Source of the DNA: Herbidospora daliensis
Lineage (GTDB): Bacteria; Actinomycetota; Actinomycetes; Streptosporangiales; Streptosporangiaceae
DNA length: 64,000 nt
Assembly: GCF_001570585.1 (NCBI RefSeq)
Contig: NZ_BBXF01000003.1
Location: 159,353 to 223,352 of the forward strand
Direction: 5' to 3'
Shown here: positions 1-7,871 of the stretch, piece by piece
Position numbering within the stretch: position 1 is the stretch's first letter
How the letters are laid out: every line of letters begins with the position of its first letter
Notes under the pieces: generated by a model
Database searches by the model: none
The model's input: only the letters and a program-made list of their open reading frames with translations
Told to the model about the DNA's origin: nothing
Program-made: the position numbers and the translations under genes

Positions 1-49
1 CGGGGGCGGTGACGGAGAGGTTGTTCGTGGCGACGATGGCGATATGCAT
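1..49 (-). CDS. 5' end of an unidentified gene running off the left edge
   Basis: Only 16 codons are present (N-terminus MHIAIVATNNLSVTAP). The ATG at 49 is preceded on the minus strand by GAGGTG at good spacing; an in-frame ATG at 61 is an alternative but would place that ribosome-binding site inside the gene. The hydrophobic strand followed by small residues resembles the first Rossmann strand of family-4-type glycosyltransferases, but 16 residues cannot establish this. A SigB-like promoter and an inverted repeat lie just upstream, so it may belong to the stress regulon next door. Confidence 0.5.
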   Translation of the reverse strand, partial: MHIAIVATNNLSVTAP

Positions 50-85
50 GGCACACCTCATGGCGATAAGCGCGATGAAAGGGGT

Positions 86-104
86 GTGCCTGCGTCTTAG
101 GCAC
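86..104. repeat. Inverted repeat upstream of the left-edge gene
   Basis: GTGCCT (86-91) and AGGCAC (99-104) form perfect 6-bp arms around a 7-nt spacer. The repeat lies between the SigB-like promoter and the start codon of the gene at 1-49, so it would sit in the mRNA leader or act as an operator. No binding factor can be named. Confidence 0.35.
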
Positions 105-120
105 GAACTGTGTTGTGGTC

Positions 121-147
121 TTTACCGTACACCTAAGAGCTTTAAAC
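121..147 (-). promoter_or_regulatory. SigB/SigF-type promoter candidate
   Basis: On the minus strand GTTTAA (147-142) is followed after 15 nt by GGTAAA (126-121). This resembles the GTTT-N(13-16)-GGGTA consensus recalled for actinobacterial SigB/SigF-type sigma factors, and such a sigma factor is encoded at 4045. It points at the gene starting at 49. This is a motif match only. Confidence 0.4.
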
Positions 148-164
148 GCAAGTTTTCAGATGAA

Positions 165-971
165 TCAGGCGTCGATGCGCAGACCCGGAGTGGTGTGCCA
201 GCCGATCAGCCGGATGAGGTGGCCGACGTGGTCGGGCACCGGGCCCAGCACGAGTTCGCGCTGGTCACCGAGGTTCTTGGCGGTGTCGACGAGGGCCCGC
301 AGCCCGGCCAGGTCGATGAAGGTGACCCCGTGGAGGTCGACGTGGAGATCTCCGGGAACCGCCCCGGTCACCGCGGAGAGCTGGCGGGCCAGATCGGAGG
401 AGGAGGTCGCGTCGATCTCTCCCTCGACCTGGATGCCGTCGGGCCCGAAGGTGCGCCGGATGCGCAGCAGGGCCGTTTCGAGCAGCAGGTCGCCGCCGTC
501 GGGCCGGTGCAGCCGGAGCAGGTCGGCCAGCACGCCGGGCGCGAACAGCCGCTTGTCGAACTGGCACACCCCGAGCGCCGCGCCGGTGTCGTAGACGCTC
601 TGGATGCCGCTCTCGAACTCGGCCAGCCGGTCGGTGCCGACCCGCACGGCCCAGCTCATCTCGCCGGTCACCCGCAGCGCCCGATAGCCCTCTGACCTGG
701 CCTGTTCTGCTTCGGCGGCGACTTCGGCGACCATCGTGCCCGGGTCGAACGCCTCCAGGCGGCGGATGTCGAGCCGCCCGGCGGCCACCGCGCCGTCGGT
801 GTCGACGCCCCAGCCGCGCAGCAGCCCCGTCACGACGGCCGGATGGGTCACGTCGGTCAGGTACAGCACCTTGTCCGCGCCGGCCAGCCCTTCGGCGATG
901 AAGGGGGCCAGCACGGGCTCCAACTCGGCCTCGTCGGAGTAGGCGACGGACCTGTGGTCACCGGGCTGCAC
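165..971 (-). CDS. MEDS sensor domain fused to a STAS domain
   Basis: A 268-residue protein with an N-terminal MEDS (DcmR-type sensory) domain over about residues 1-160 and a C-terminal STAS domain over about 170-268. Proteins of this kind feed signals into anti-sigma/anti-anti-sigma partner switching in actinomycetes. The STAS loop reads TFIDLAGLRAL where RsbV-type proteins have Asp-Ser; the Ser is replaced by Leu, so the usual phosphorylation site is missing. It starts with GTG 9 nt after the stop of the PAS-GAF-PP2C gene, so the two are probably cotranscribed. It may bind its kinase constitutively, or act without phosphorylation. Confidence 0.85.
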   Translation of the reverse strand: MQPGDHRSVAYSDEAELEPVLAPFIAEGLAGADKVLYLTDVTHPAVVTGLLRGWGVDTDGAVAAGRLDIRRLEAFDPGTMVAEVAAEAEQARSEGYRALRVTGEMSWAVRVGTDRLAEFESGIQSVYDTGAALGVCQFDKRLFAPGVLADLLRLHRPDGGDLLLETALLRIRRTFGPDGIQVEGEIDATSSSDLARQLSAVTGAVPGDLHVDLHGVTFIDLAGLRALVDTAKNLGDQRELVLGPVPDHVGHLIRLIGWHTTPGLRIDA

Positions 972-980
972 CAGGCAAGG

Positions 981-2756
981 CTAGCGGGAACGACGGAGGG
1001 TGAGAACCGTGACCTCGTCGACGACCTCGTCGTCGCAGAAGGCGCGGTGGTCCTCCTCGATGGCCTTGACGACCGCCGCGGGGGGCTGGTTGACGCAGCG
1101 CGCGAGCACTTCGGTCAGCCGCGCCTCGCCGTAGTTCTCCCCGGCCGAGCTGCGGGTGCCGACCAGGCCGTCGGAGTAGAGCACCAGCGTCTCTCCCGAG
1201 GCCAGCGTCAGTTCCTCGGTGGCCGGCACGGCCCCTTCTTCGAAGCCGAGCGGCACCCCGCCGCCCTCGGTGAAACGCACCCCGCCGTCGGGCTGGAGCA
1301 GCGCCGCCGGGTGGTGCCCGGCGGAGGCCAGCCGGACCTTGCGGCCCCGGACGAACCCGGCGGCGGCCATCACGAACAGGCCGGTGTGCTGGGCCAGCAG
1401 GGCGTCGTTGACCTTGCGCAGGGCCTCTCCGGGGTCGCGTTCGAAGGCGCTGAGCACCCGGATGCCGTTGCGGACCAGCGAGGTCACCGAGGCGGCCTCC
1501 TCGCCGCGTCCGGCCGCGCCGCCGATGACGAAGCCCCAGCCGCCCTTCATCGGGAAGACGTCGTAGAACTCCCCGCCGATCGCCCGCATGGCCGAACCGG
1601 GGTGGTAGATCGCGGCCGTCTCGAACCCGGCCACCTCGGGCAGCGAGCGGGGGAGCACGCCGCTGCGCAGCGCGTCGGCGGCGTTGGAGCTGCGCTGGAA
1701 GCTGCGCTGGGCCCGCAGGGCCAGCCCCAGGTGCGACCCGATCTCCTCCAGCAGGCCCAGGTCGGCCAGGCTGAAGGGCGGGCGGTCGCGCAGCCGTACG
1801 AGGGTCAGCACGCCCGCGACCTCGTCGTCGGACTGGATGGGGACCGACAGCAGCGAGCCGGCCTTCATCTGGGTCAGCACGTCGGCGCCGAGCAGGCTGT
1901 CGTCGCTGAGCATCTCGTGCACGACCCCGCTGCGGGTGGCCAGCACCCGGGCGACCAGCGGCGCGCCGGCCGGGTCGAGGGACTCGATCGCGCGCTGGAG
2001 CTTGGCCACCGGCTGGGTCGAGGGGGCGATCACGGCGGCGCGGTGGAGGCCGCCGTCGCGGACCATGTCGGCGATCACCCAGTCGGCCGTCTCGGCGCCC
2101 AGCAGCCGGGCCGCGCGGATCAGCGCGACCGGCTCGCGGAGGCTCTCGTCGTCGAGCAGCAGCCGGGTGAGCTGGGCCGACAGCTCGTGGCGGCGGGCCG
2201 CTTCGAGGAACAGCGACTCGTCGGGGGTGTCCTTGCCGCTGTCGGGGCCGGTCAGCTGCACGTCGGTCGGCAGGGCGACGGCGGCGACCATCTCCTGCGG
2301 CTCGCCGGGCATGCGCAGGCGGCTCAGCACCAGCCGGACCGTGTGGGCCCGGCCCTGGTGGGCCAGCCGCGTCTCGAAGGTGGTGCTCTCCTCGCTGCGC
2401 AGCGCCTCGGCGAACCTGGCGCGGAAGGTCGCCCGCCGGGACGACTCGATGAGCAGCGGGAACGCGCGGCCGATCAGGTATCCGGCCGGGCTGCCGAGCA
2501 GCCGGGTGGTCTCGTTGTTGATCCGGCGGACGGTCCCGCCGGTGTCCATCACGACCACCGGGATCGGGAGGGTGCGGAAGATCTGCCGGAGCAGTTTCTG
2601 CTCGCGCTGGGGGCCGCCGTCGCGCCGTCGCTTCGCCTTGGACAGCTCGGCCAGGGCGTCGCGGACGAGCCCTTCGGCGGTCTCGAGCTCGTGGCTGCGG
2701 GGCAGGTCGGCGACGCGCGCCGCGAACTCGCCCAGCCGCTGCTCCAGGTCGGTCAC
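981..2756 (-). CDS. PAS-GAF-PP2C (SpoIIE/RsbU-like) protein with degenerate metal site
   Basis: 591 residues: a short coiled N-terminus, a PAS domain (about 55-165), a GAF domain (about 185-345) and a C-terminal SpoIIE-type PP2C domain (about 365-590). Relatives dephosphorylate STAS anti-anti-sigma factors. Here the expected GGD-[FW]-YD reads GGEFYD, the expected GDVxGHG reads GGAAGRG, and the terminal DD motif reads DEVTVLTL; only YSDGL is intact. Several acidic ligands for Mn/Mg are therefore changed. GTG start with GGGAG 8 nt upstream. It is the first gene of an operon with the MEDS-STAS gene and is divergent from the ANTAR gene. Activity could be reduced or lost, leaving a scaffold or sensor role. 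Confidence 0.85.
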   Translation of the reverse strand: MTDLEQRLGEFAARVADLPRSHELETAEGLVRDALAELSKAKRRRDGGPQREQKLLRQIFRTLPIPVVVMDTGGTVRRINNETTRLLGSPAGYLIGRAFPLLIESSRRATFRARFAEALRSEESTTFETRLAHQGRAHTVRLVLSRLRMPGEPQEMVAAVALPTDVQLTGPDSGKDTPDESLFLEAARRHELSAQLTRLLLDDESLREPVALIRAARLLGAETADWVIADMVRDGGLHRAAVIAPSTQPVAKLQRAIESLDPAGAPLVARVLATRSGVVHEMLSDDSLLGADVLTQMKAGSLLSVPIQSDDEVAGVLTLVRLRDRPPFSLADLGLLEEIGSHLGLALRAQRSFQRSSNAADALRSGVLPRSLPEVAGFETAAIYHPGSAMRAIGGEFYDVFPMKGGWGFVIGGAAGRGEEAASVTSLVRNGIRVLSAFERDPGEALRKVNDALLAQHTGLFVMAAAGFVRGRKVRLASAGHHPAALLQPDGGVRFTEGGGVPLGFEEGAVPATEELTLASGETLVLYSDGLVGTRSSAGENYGEARLTEVLARCVNQPPAAVVKAIEEDHRAFCDDEVVDEVTVLTLRRSR

Positions 2757-2775
2757 CGGTGTGTGCTCCCTCTCG

Positions 2776-2791
2776 CATCCGTCATCGGATG
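2776..2791. promoter_or_regulatory. Palindrome in a divergent promoter region
   Basis: CATCCG (2776-2781) and CGGATG (2786-2791) flank TCAT. The palindrome is in the 56-bp gap between the divergent PP2C and ANTAR genes, where a bound protein could affect both. The regulator is unknown. Confidence 0.35.
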
Positions 2792-2812
2792 ATTAGACCC
2801 CAAACTAGGGGA

Positions 2813-3520
2813 ATGGTCTTCCCTGTGATTCCCATTCTCGCCCGTGATCTCGCCGCCCTCGGACGGGTCACCGAGGGAACCTCCGCCGAGAGCGTGCTCC
2901 GCGGGGTTACCGAGGCCATCGCCCGGGGCGTGCCCGGCTGCGCGGGGGGCACCGCCGAGCTCTGGATGGACGACCGGGTCCTGCTGGCGTCCTCCCACAG
3001 CGAACTCATCGCCGTCAGCGACCGGGAGCGCGACCTGCGCGAAGGCCCCTCACGGGAGGCCCTGCGCAGCGGCCGGCCGATCGTGGTCGGCGACGTGATG
3101 CGCGACCAGCGCTGGCCCCGCTACGCCGCCGCGGCCGTGCGCCACGGCGTGCGCTCGATCCTCGTGCTGCCCGTCGAGGTCGACGGCGCGATCGTGGTGA
3201 TCGGGCTCTACGGGGTGCGGCCGGGCGTGTTCGCCGACCACGTGCCGCTGACCGAGCTGCTGCGCGAGCAGGTCACGGTCGCCCTCGCCAACATCTGGGA
3301 GTTCGACGACGTGCTCACCGGCGCCGCCCAGATGCAGGAGGCGATGGCCGGCCGGGCCCTGATCGACCAGGCCAAGGGCATCATCATGCAGGCCAGCGGC
3401 TGCAGCCCCGAAGAGGCCTTCGACGAGCTGCGCCGGATCTCCCAGCACCACCAGGTGAAGGTCGCCGACCTGGCGAAACTGCTGGTCACCGAGCACCAGC
3501 AGAAGAACGCCAAGAACTAG
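2813..3520 (+). CDS. GAF-ANTAR antitermination regulator
   Basis: 235 residues with a GAF sensor domain (about 15-165) and a C-terminal ANTAR domain (about 175-230, containing ALIDQAKGIIMQ). ANTAR domains bind paired RNA hairpins and relieve transcription termination. I chose the ATG at 2813 because it follows a GGGG stretch and earlier in-frame codons encode low-complexity sequence on the shared promoter. It lies within the sigma-factor locus and may extend its output to RNA level. Its stop codon overlaps that of the convergent STAS gene in the tetranucleotide CTAG. Confidence 0.85.
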   Translation: MVFPVIPILARDLAALGRVTEGTSAESVLRGVTEAIARGVPGCAGGTAELWMDDRVLLASSHSELIAVSDRERDLREGPSREALRSGRPIVVGDVMRDQRWPRYAAAAVRHGVRSILVLPVEVDGAIVVIGLYGVRPGVFADHVPLTELLREQVTVALANIWEFDDVLTGAAQMQEAMAGRALIDQAKGIIMQASGCSPEEAFDELRRISQHHQVKVADLAKLLVTEHQQKNAKN

Positions 3521-3858
3521 ACGGCGGCCACGGCCTCGTCGACGGTCTCGAACATGGGCAGCCGCTGCGCGAGGCCGGTCACCCACATCACCTTCGAGGC
3601 CGGGTATTGCACGTTCACCAGCGCGAAGTGCCCGCCGGCCGCGGTCGCCCGCTGCCAGTGATGGACGATCAACCCCAGCGCCCGCGAGTCCATGAACGTC
3701 ACGCCGCCCAGATCGAGGATCATGTCGGGCCCGTGGTCGTCGGCCACCGCGTCGAGGTGGTCGGAGAACTGCTCGCGTGTGGTGGCGTCGAGGATCCCGT
3801 CGATGTGGATCACCACGAAATCCGCCACGGCACTCGATCGCATCGTCAGGGTTGCCAC
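3517..3858 (-). CDS. STAS-domain anti-anti-sigma factor (RsbV-like)
   Basis: 113 residues, a single STAS domain. The loop FMDSRALGLI keeps the conserved Asp-Ser, so this protein, unlike the MEDS-STAS protein, has a phosphorylatable Ser. It would bind the RsbW-like kinase encoded at 4914 and free the sigma factor encoded at 4045. GTG start at 3858 with GGAGG 7 nt upstream. Divergent from the sigma gene; convergent and overlapping by stop codons with the ANTAR gene. Confidence 0.9.
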   Translation of the reverse strand: MATLTMRSSAVADFVVIHIDGILDATTREQFSDHLDAVADDHGPDMILDLGGVTFMDSRALGLIVHHWQRATAAGGHFALVNVQYPASKVMWVTGLAQRLPMFETVDEAVAAV

Positions 3859-3955
3859 CGCCTCGCCTCCTTCGACGCAACCTTACTGTTCTCCAGGGAG
3901 TTGTGTAACGCCCCGATTCGGGGCATTATGGCGGAAGAGGTCCAGCAGAGGGCTT

Positions 3956-4032
3956 CGTCTCGTTTTCTTTGAGCGAGACGTCTGTCTGCGTGGGCCTTGC
4001 CGCGTTTTCAGGGGTCTCGCGTTTTCCCCTGA
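3956..4032 (+). promoter_or_regulatory. Two leader hairpins upstream of the sigma gene
   Basis: Two inverted repeats have the same geometry, 7-bp arms with 11-nt loops. The first is CGTCTCG (3956-3962) with CGAGACG (3974-3980). The second is TCAGGGG (4008-4014) with CCCCTGA (4026-4032), whose 3' arm touches the ribosome-binding site GAGGAGA at 4031-4037. They could tune translation of the sigma factor or be targets of the neighbouring ANTAR protein, which recognises paired hairpins; the loops have not been matched to its known consensus. Confidence 0.4.
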
Positions 4033-4044
4033 GGAGACAGCGAC

Positions 4045-4812
4045 ATGTCTGCCGACCTGATGTCCGCCGAAGTCACCGCCGAAGACCTGCTGGTCGAGCT
4101 GAACGAGCCCGGCACCACCGACGACCGCGCCGCCCGGCTGCGCGAGATCATCGTCGAGATGCACCGCCCGATGGCCCGCGACATCGCCCGGCGTTACCTC
4201 CACCGGGGCGAGCCGATGGAGGACCTCCTCCAGGCCGCCTACGTCGGGCTGATGAAGGCCATCAACGGCTTCGACCCCACCCTCGGCCACAGCTTCCGCG
4301 GCTACGCCATGGTCACCATGACCGGCGAGGTCAAGCGGCACTTCCGCGACCGCACCTGGGCCGTCCGGGTGCCCCGGATCTACCAGGAGCGCCGGTCGGA
4401 GCTGAACCGCCTGGTCGCCGACATGACCCAGGAGAACGGCCGGTTCCCGACGGTGGCCGAGCTGGCCGAGCGGATGGGGATCTCCGAGGAGGACATGCTC
4501 CTCACCCTGGACGCCTCGTCGGCGTACAGCACGCTCTCGCTCGACGCGCCGATGGGCGCCGACGACGACGCGGCCGCCCTGGGCGACGTGATCCCCGACA
4601 GCGACGACAGCCTCGCCACCCTGATCGACCGCGAGGCGGTCAAGCCGCTCATCGACGAACTGCCGGAGCGGGAGAAGAACATCCTGCTGCTACGGTTCTA
4701 TGGCAACATGACGCAGGCGGAGATCGCCGCCGAGTTCGACATCTCCCAGATGCATGTGTCGCGGATTCTGCGGAAGGTTCTCGACCAGCTGCGTGCGGAG
4801 CTTGTCGCCTAA
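4045..4812 (+). CDS. SigB/SigF/SigG-family RNA polymerase sigma factor
   Basis: 255 residues with sigma-70 regions 2 (about 35-110, core-binding motif around EDLLQAAYVGLMKAI), 3 (about 115-180) and 4 (about 195-250, a helix-turn-helix with QAEIAAEFDISQMHVSRIL). The length and region-3 sequence match SigB/SigF-type stress sigma factors held in check by RsbW-like kinases. ATG with GAGGAGA upstream. The kinase gene follows about 100 nt downstream and the antagonist STAS gene is divergent, a typical partner-switching arrangement. Confidence 0.93.
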   Translation: MSADLMSAEVTAEDLLVELNEPGTTDDRAARLREIIVEMHRPMARDIARRYLHRGEPMEDLLQAAYVGLMKAINGFDPTLGHSFRGYAMVTMTGEVKRHFRDRTWAVRVPRIYQERRSELNRLVADMTQENGRFPTVAELAERMGISEEDMLLTLDASSAYSTLSLDAPMGADDDAAALGDVIPDSDDSLATLIDREAVKPLIDELPEREKNILLLRFYGNMTQAEIAAEFDISQMHVSRILRKVLDQLRAELVA

Positions 4813-4817
4813 TGGCG

Positions 4818-4842
4818 GTTTTCGACCCGATTCCCCGGGATA
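4818..4842 (+). promoter_or_regulatory. SigB-like promoter candidate before the anti-sigma gene
   Basis: GTTTTC (4818-4823) is followed after 13 nt by GGGATA (4837-4842), close to the GTTT-N-GGGTA consensus for this sigma family. Placed between the sigma gene and the kinase gene, it would let the sigma factor raise its own inhibitor. A second GGGTAT at 4868-4873 lacks a matching -35. Confidence 0.4.
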
Positions 4843-4913
4843 TCGGGCAACCTGCCGTGATGACCCGGGGTATCTTTCTTCGGAGTGCCGCCACTACGGG
4901 AAGGCGTTAGCGG

Positions 4914-5336
4914 GTGAACGAGGACGGCGTCGCGCCGCCTCCCGCACCGGGTGCCGCGAAGGAGATCACGTTCTCCCTCGCCGATCTGCCCGACGTGCGG
5001 GAGTTCGCGGCTGCGCTGGCCCGACGCGGGGGGATGCCGGAAGACCGGGTGAACGACTTCCTGGTCGCCCTCAACGAGGTCACCACCAACGCCGTCACCC
5101 ACGGCGCCACCAAGGCGCGGCTGAAGATCTCGTTCGAACCCGGTTTCCTCGTCGCCGACGTCCACGACGAGGGCCGCCACTGGCATCTGTCGTCGGAGTC
5201 GCCCCCGGGCTTCACCCCGCCGCGTGAGAACGCGACGAGCGGGATGGGCCTGTGGGTGGCCCGGCGGCTCAGCGCCGACATGCGCGTGGTGACCGGCGAG
5301 ACCGGGTCGACCGTGGTGATGCGTTTCCCCCTCTGA
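4914..5336 (+). CDS. RsbW-like anti-sigma factor serine kinase
   Basis: 140 residues with a GHKL-type ATPase domain over about 18-138. The N-box is in LVALNEVTTNAVTHG (Glu and Asn for Mg-ATP), the G1 box in VADVHDEG and the G2 region in SGMGLWVARRL. Such proteins bind the sigma factor and phosphorylate STAS antagonists. GTG start; a short Pro/Ala-rich N-terminal extension precedes the domain. The partners are the sigma factor (4045) and the STAS proteins (3517 and possibly 165). Confidence 0.9.
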   Translation: MNEDGVAPPPAPGAAKEITFSLADLPDVREFAAALARRGGMPEDRVNDFLVALNEVTTNAVTHGATKARLKISFEPGFLVADVHDEGRHWHLSSESPPGFTPPRENATSGMGLWVARRLSADMRVVTGETGSTVVMRFPL

Positions 5337-5355
5337 GGCGGGGTACGGGTCTGGA

Positions 5356-6690
5356 ATGACCCCTTCATCCAGAATTCTGGTGGTCGGCGGGGGGAACGTC
5401 GGCATGTACGTCGCCCTCCGGCTCCAGCGCAGGCTGCGCAAGGAGCTCAAGCAGGGCCGCGTCGGCATCACCATCGCCGACCTCGACTCGTACATGACCT
5501 ATCAGCCGTTCCTCCCCGAGGCGGCGGCGGGCAACCTGGAGCCCCGGCATGTGGTGGTGTCGCTGCGCCGGGTGCTGCCCCGCTGCCGGATCCTCAGCGG
5601 CCGCATCTGCGACATCGACCTGGCCGGCAGGTCGGCCCGGTTCGCGCCCATGGAAGGGCCCGAGCAGGTGCTCGACTACGACTACCTGGTCTTCTGCCCC
5701 GGGTCGATCACCAAGACGCTGCCGATCCCCGGGCTGGCCGAGAACGGCATCGGCTTCAAGACCGTCGAAGAGGCCACCCACCTGCGCAACCACATCCTCG
5801 GCAAGCTCGACACGGCCGCCTCGACCGACGACCCGGACGTCCGGGCCCGCGCGCTGACCTTCGTCTTCGTCGGGGCCGGCTACGCCGGGGTGGAGGCGCT
5901 GGCCGAGCTGGAGGACATGACGGCCGACGCGTGCCGCTACTTCCACGGCATCAGCCGCGACTCGATGCGCTGGGTGCTGGTCGAGGCCAGCGACCACATC
6001 CTGCCCGAGGTGGGGCCGGAACTGGGCCTGTGGACCACCGACGAGCTGCGCAAACGCGGCATCGACGTGCGGCTGAACACCCGGGTCAAGTCGGTCGAGC
6101 ACGACGTCGTCGTCCTCGACGATGGCGAGTCGATCCCGTGCGAGACGCTGGTGTGGACGGCCGGGGTGAAGGCCAACCCCTTGGTCGAGCACCTGCCGCA
6201 GGGCGACCGGGGCCGGGTGTCCGCCTCGGCCGAGCTGCTGATCGAGGGCACTGACTTCGCCTTCGCGGCCGGGGACTCCGCAGCGGTCCCCGACCTGACC
6301 CGGCCCGGCGAGTTCTGCCCGCCCAACGCCCAGCACGCCGTCAGGCAGAGCAAGCGGCTCGCCGACAACCTGATCGCCACCATGCGCGGCCGCAGGCGCA
6401 CGCCCTACCGGCACAAGAACGCCGGGTCGGTCGCCTCGCTCGGGCTCCACAAGGGGGTCGCGAACGTCTACGGCGTGCAGGTGCGCGGCTTCCCGGCCTG
6501 GTTCATGCACCGGACCTACCACCTGACCCGGATGCCGACCCTCAACCGCAAGGCCCGCATCCTGATGGACTGGACGCTGGCGCTGTTCTTCAAGCGCGAG
6601 GTCGTCGCCCTGGGCGCGCTGGCCCGGCCGCGCGAGGAGTTCGAGTTCGCCACCCGCAGCCAGGAGGAGACCGCTAACGCGCGGCGGTGA
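5356..6690 (+). CDS. NDH-2-like NAD(P)/FAD-dependent oxidoreductase
   Basis: 444 residues with two Rossmann motifs: the FAD site [15 protein letters not shown] near the N-terminus and a second, NAD(P)H-binding, [16 protein letters not shown] at about 170-185. The layout and length fit type II NADH dehydrogenases, single-subunit, non-proton-pumping enzymes that reduce menaquinone at the membrane. A C-terminal segment rich in Trp, Arg and hydrophobic residues (about 375-425) fits membrane association. It overlaps the convergent acireductone dioxygenase gene by 17 nt at the 3' ends. Confidence 0.85.
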   Translation: MTPSSRILVVGGGNVGMYVALRLQRRLRKELKQGRVGITIADLDSYMTYQPFLPEAAAGNLEPRHVVVSLRRVLPRCRILSGRICDIDLAGRSARFAPMEGPEQVLDYDYLVFCPGSITKTLPIPGLAENGIGFKTVEEATHLRNHILGKLDTAASTDDPDVRARALTFVFVGAGYAGVEALAELEDMTADACRYFHGISRDSMRWVLVEASDHILPEVGPELGLWTTDELRKRGIDVRLNTRVKSVEHDVVVLDDGESIPCETLVWTAGVKANPLVEHLPQGDRGRVSASAELLIEGTDFAFAAGDSAAVPDLTRPGEFCPPNAQHAVRQSKRLADNLIATMRGRRRTPYRHKNAGSVASLGLHKGVANVYGVQVRGFPAWFMHRTYHLTRMPTLNRKARILMDWTLALFFKREVVALGALARPREEFEFATRSQEETANARR

Positions 6691-7225
6691 TCGCGTCGAA
6701 GTCGGGGATGCGCGCCGAGATCGTGTCGCCGGTGAAGTCGCCGACCCAGCCGTCGTCGTCGTGGAAGAACCGCACCGCGCAGAAGTCGGGGCGGGTGCCC
6801 ATGTCGAACCAGTGGGTGGTCTTGGCCGGCACGCTCAGCAGGTCGCCCGCCTCGCAGAGCACGGCGTGCACCTTCCCGTTCAGGTGCAGGTAGAAGATCC
6901 CGGCGCCGCGGGCGAAGAAGCGCACCTCGTCGTCGTCGTGGGTGTGCTCGTTCAGGAACTTCGCCCGCGCCCCGGCCGCGACCTCGGGGTCGGCGTCGGG
7001 ACCGAGCTGGACGACGTCGACGAACGTGTAGCTCTCGTCGGCGTTGACCTTGGCGATCTGCTCGGCGTACGCCGCCAGCACGTCGTCGGCCGACGGGCCG
7101 GTCGGCACGAGGTCCCAGTGGCGCAGGCGCACGCCGATCTCGGCCAGGACGGCGGCGATCTCGGCCGGGTTCTCGGTGCGCTGGAGGAGCTCGGCGTCTT
7201 CGCCGTAGACGGTGAGGTAGGTCAT
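6674..7225 (-). CDS. mtnD: Acireductone dioxygenase (methionine salvage)
   Basis: 183 residues, a cupin. The metal ligands are in [15 protein letters not shown] (His, His, Glu) with a further His in TTHWFDMG. The enzyme cleaves acireductone to the 2-oxo acid precursor of methionine and formate with Fe; the Ni form makes off-pathway products. The ATG at 7225 follows GGGAGG closely and matches the normal family N-terminus. No other methionine-salvage gene is nearby. It is divergent from a GNAT gene across a region with a long palindrome. Confidence 0.92.
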   Translation of the reverse strand: MTYLTVYGEDAELLQRTENPAEIAAVLAEIGVRLRHWDLVPTGPSADDVLAAYAEQIAKVNADESYTFVDVVQLGPDADPEVAAGARAKFLNEHTHDDDEVRFFARGAGIFYLHLNGKVHAVLCEAGDLLSVPAKTTHWFDMGTRPDFCAVRFFHDDDGWVGDFTGDTISARIPDFDAITAAR

Positions 7226-7265
7226 GCCTCCCAGGGAACCACCACGGCCCGGTGATCGCCATAGC

Positions 7266-7298
7266 ATGATCACGTCATTTGCTACGCTCCGTGATCAT
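7266..7298. promoter_or_regulatory. 9-bp inverted repeat between mtnD and a GNAT gene
   Basis: ATGATCACG (7266-7274) and CGTGATCAT (7290-7298) are perfect arms around a 15-nt spacer. The site lies in the divergent promoter region, and the right arm overlaps the start of a 13-codon upstream ORF. It is a likely operator for one or both genes; the factor is unknown. Confidence 0.45.
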
Positions 7299-7338
7299 GA
7301 CGACACACTTCACCGACCTGGGAAGACGCATCCGATGA
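7297..7338 (+). CDS. 13-codon upstream ORF overlapping the GNAT start
   Basis: ATG at 7297 opens a reading frame for MTTHFTDLGRRIR, ending with a TGA at 7336-7338 that overlaps the GNAT start codon as ATGA. It could be a leader peptide that couples translation to the GNAT gene. No ribosome-binding site is obvious, so it may be leaderless or fortuitous. Confidence 0.35.
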   Translation: MTTHFTDLGRRIR

Positions 7339-7871
7339 TCGATCTGCACGGACGCGACGTACGACTCCGCAGCCTGCGGCCCGCCGACCTGAAGGTCTAC
7401 ACGCAGGTCTACACGAGCGCCGTCCTCACCCGCTACCTGGGCGTCGACCGCATGGACGAGGACCGGGCGCGGGCCACCTTCCTGGCCGGGCTGCGCTCCG
7501 ACCGGCGCATCACCCTGGCCATCACCGAGCCCGACGGCGAGGCCGTCCACGGGCTGATCGGGCTGCTGCTGGAGGACTACGGCAGCAACGCCATGATCAC
7601 CGGGCTGGTGCTGCTGCCCGGCTCGCCGATCCAGGGGCGCGGCGCGCAGGCGGGCCGCCTGCTCATCGACTACGCCTTCACCCACCTCGGCATCCACCGG
7701 GTCTGGGCCTGCCACCGCCACGACCAGCCGCTGATGGAGGGCATCATGCTCGACGCCGGGCTCCGCCGCGAGGCCACGGTACGGCAGCTGTTCCAGACCC
7801 AGGGCCGCTGGCACGACGTGACCACCTACGCCGCCCTGTCGCACGAGTGGGGCCTGGTTCACGCCCCGTAG
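7335..7871 (+). CDS. GNAT-family N-acetyltransferase (RimJ/RimL-like)
   Basis: 178 residues, of the RimJ/RimL-type acetyltransferase fold (begins DLHGRDVRLRSLRPADL; acetyl-CoA-binding area around SPIQGRGAQAGRLLIDYAF, residues about 96-115). The substrate cannot be predicted. The ATG at 7335 has GGGAAG 9 nt upstream and matches where related proteins begin. Its 3' end overlaps the convergent glycosylase gene by 13 nt. Confidence 0.8.
   Translation: MIDLHGRDVRLRSLRPADLKVYTQVYTSAVLTRYLGVDRMDEDRARATFLAGLRSDRRITLAITEPDGEAVHGLIGLLLEDYGSNAMITGLVLLPGSPIQGRGAQAGRLLIDYAFTHLGIHRVWACHRHDQPLMEGIMLDAGLRREATVRQLFQTQGRWHDVTTYAALSHEWGLVHAP

Noticed and set aside
843-2792. 649-codon plus-strand ORF rich in Gly, His, Arg and Gln
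   Set aside because: It is the antisense shadow of the PAS-GAF-PP2C gene; composition is typical of GC-rich shadows and no domain is seen.
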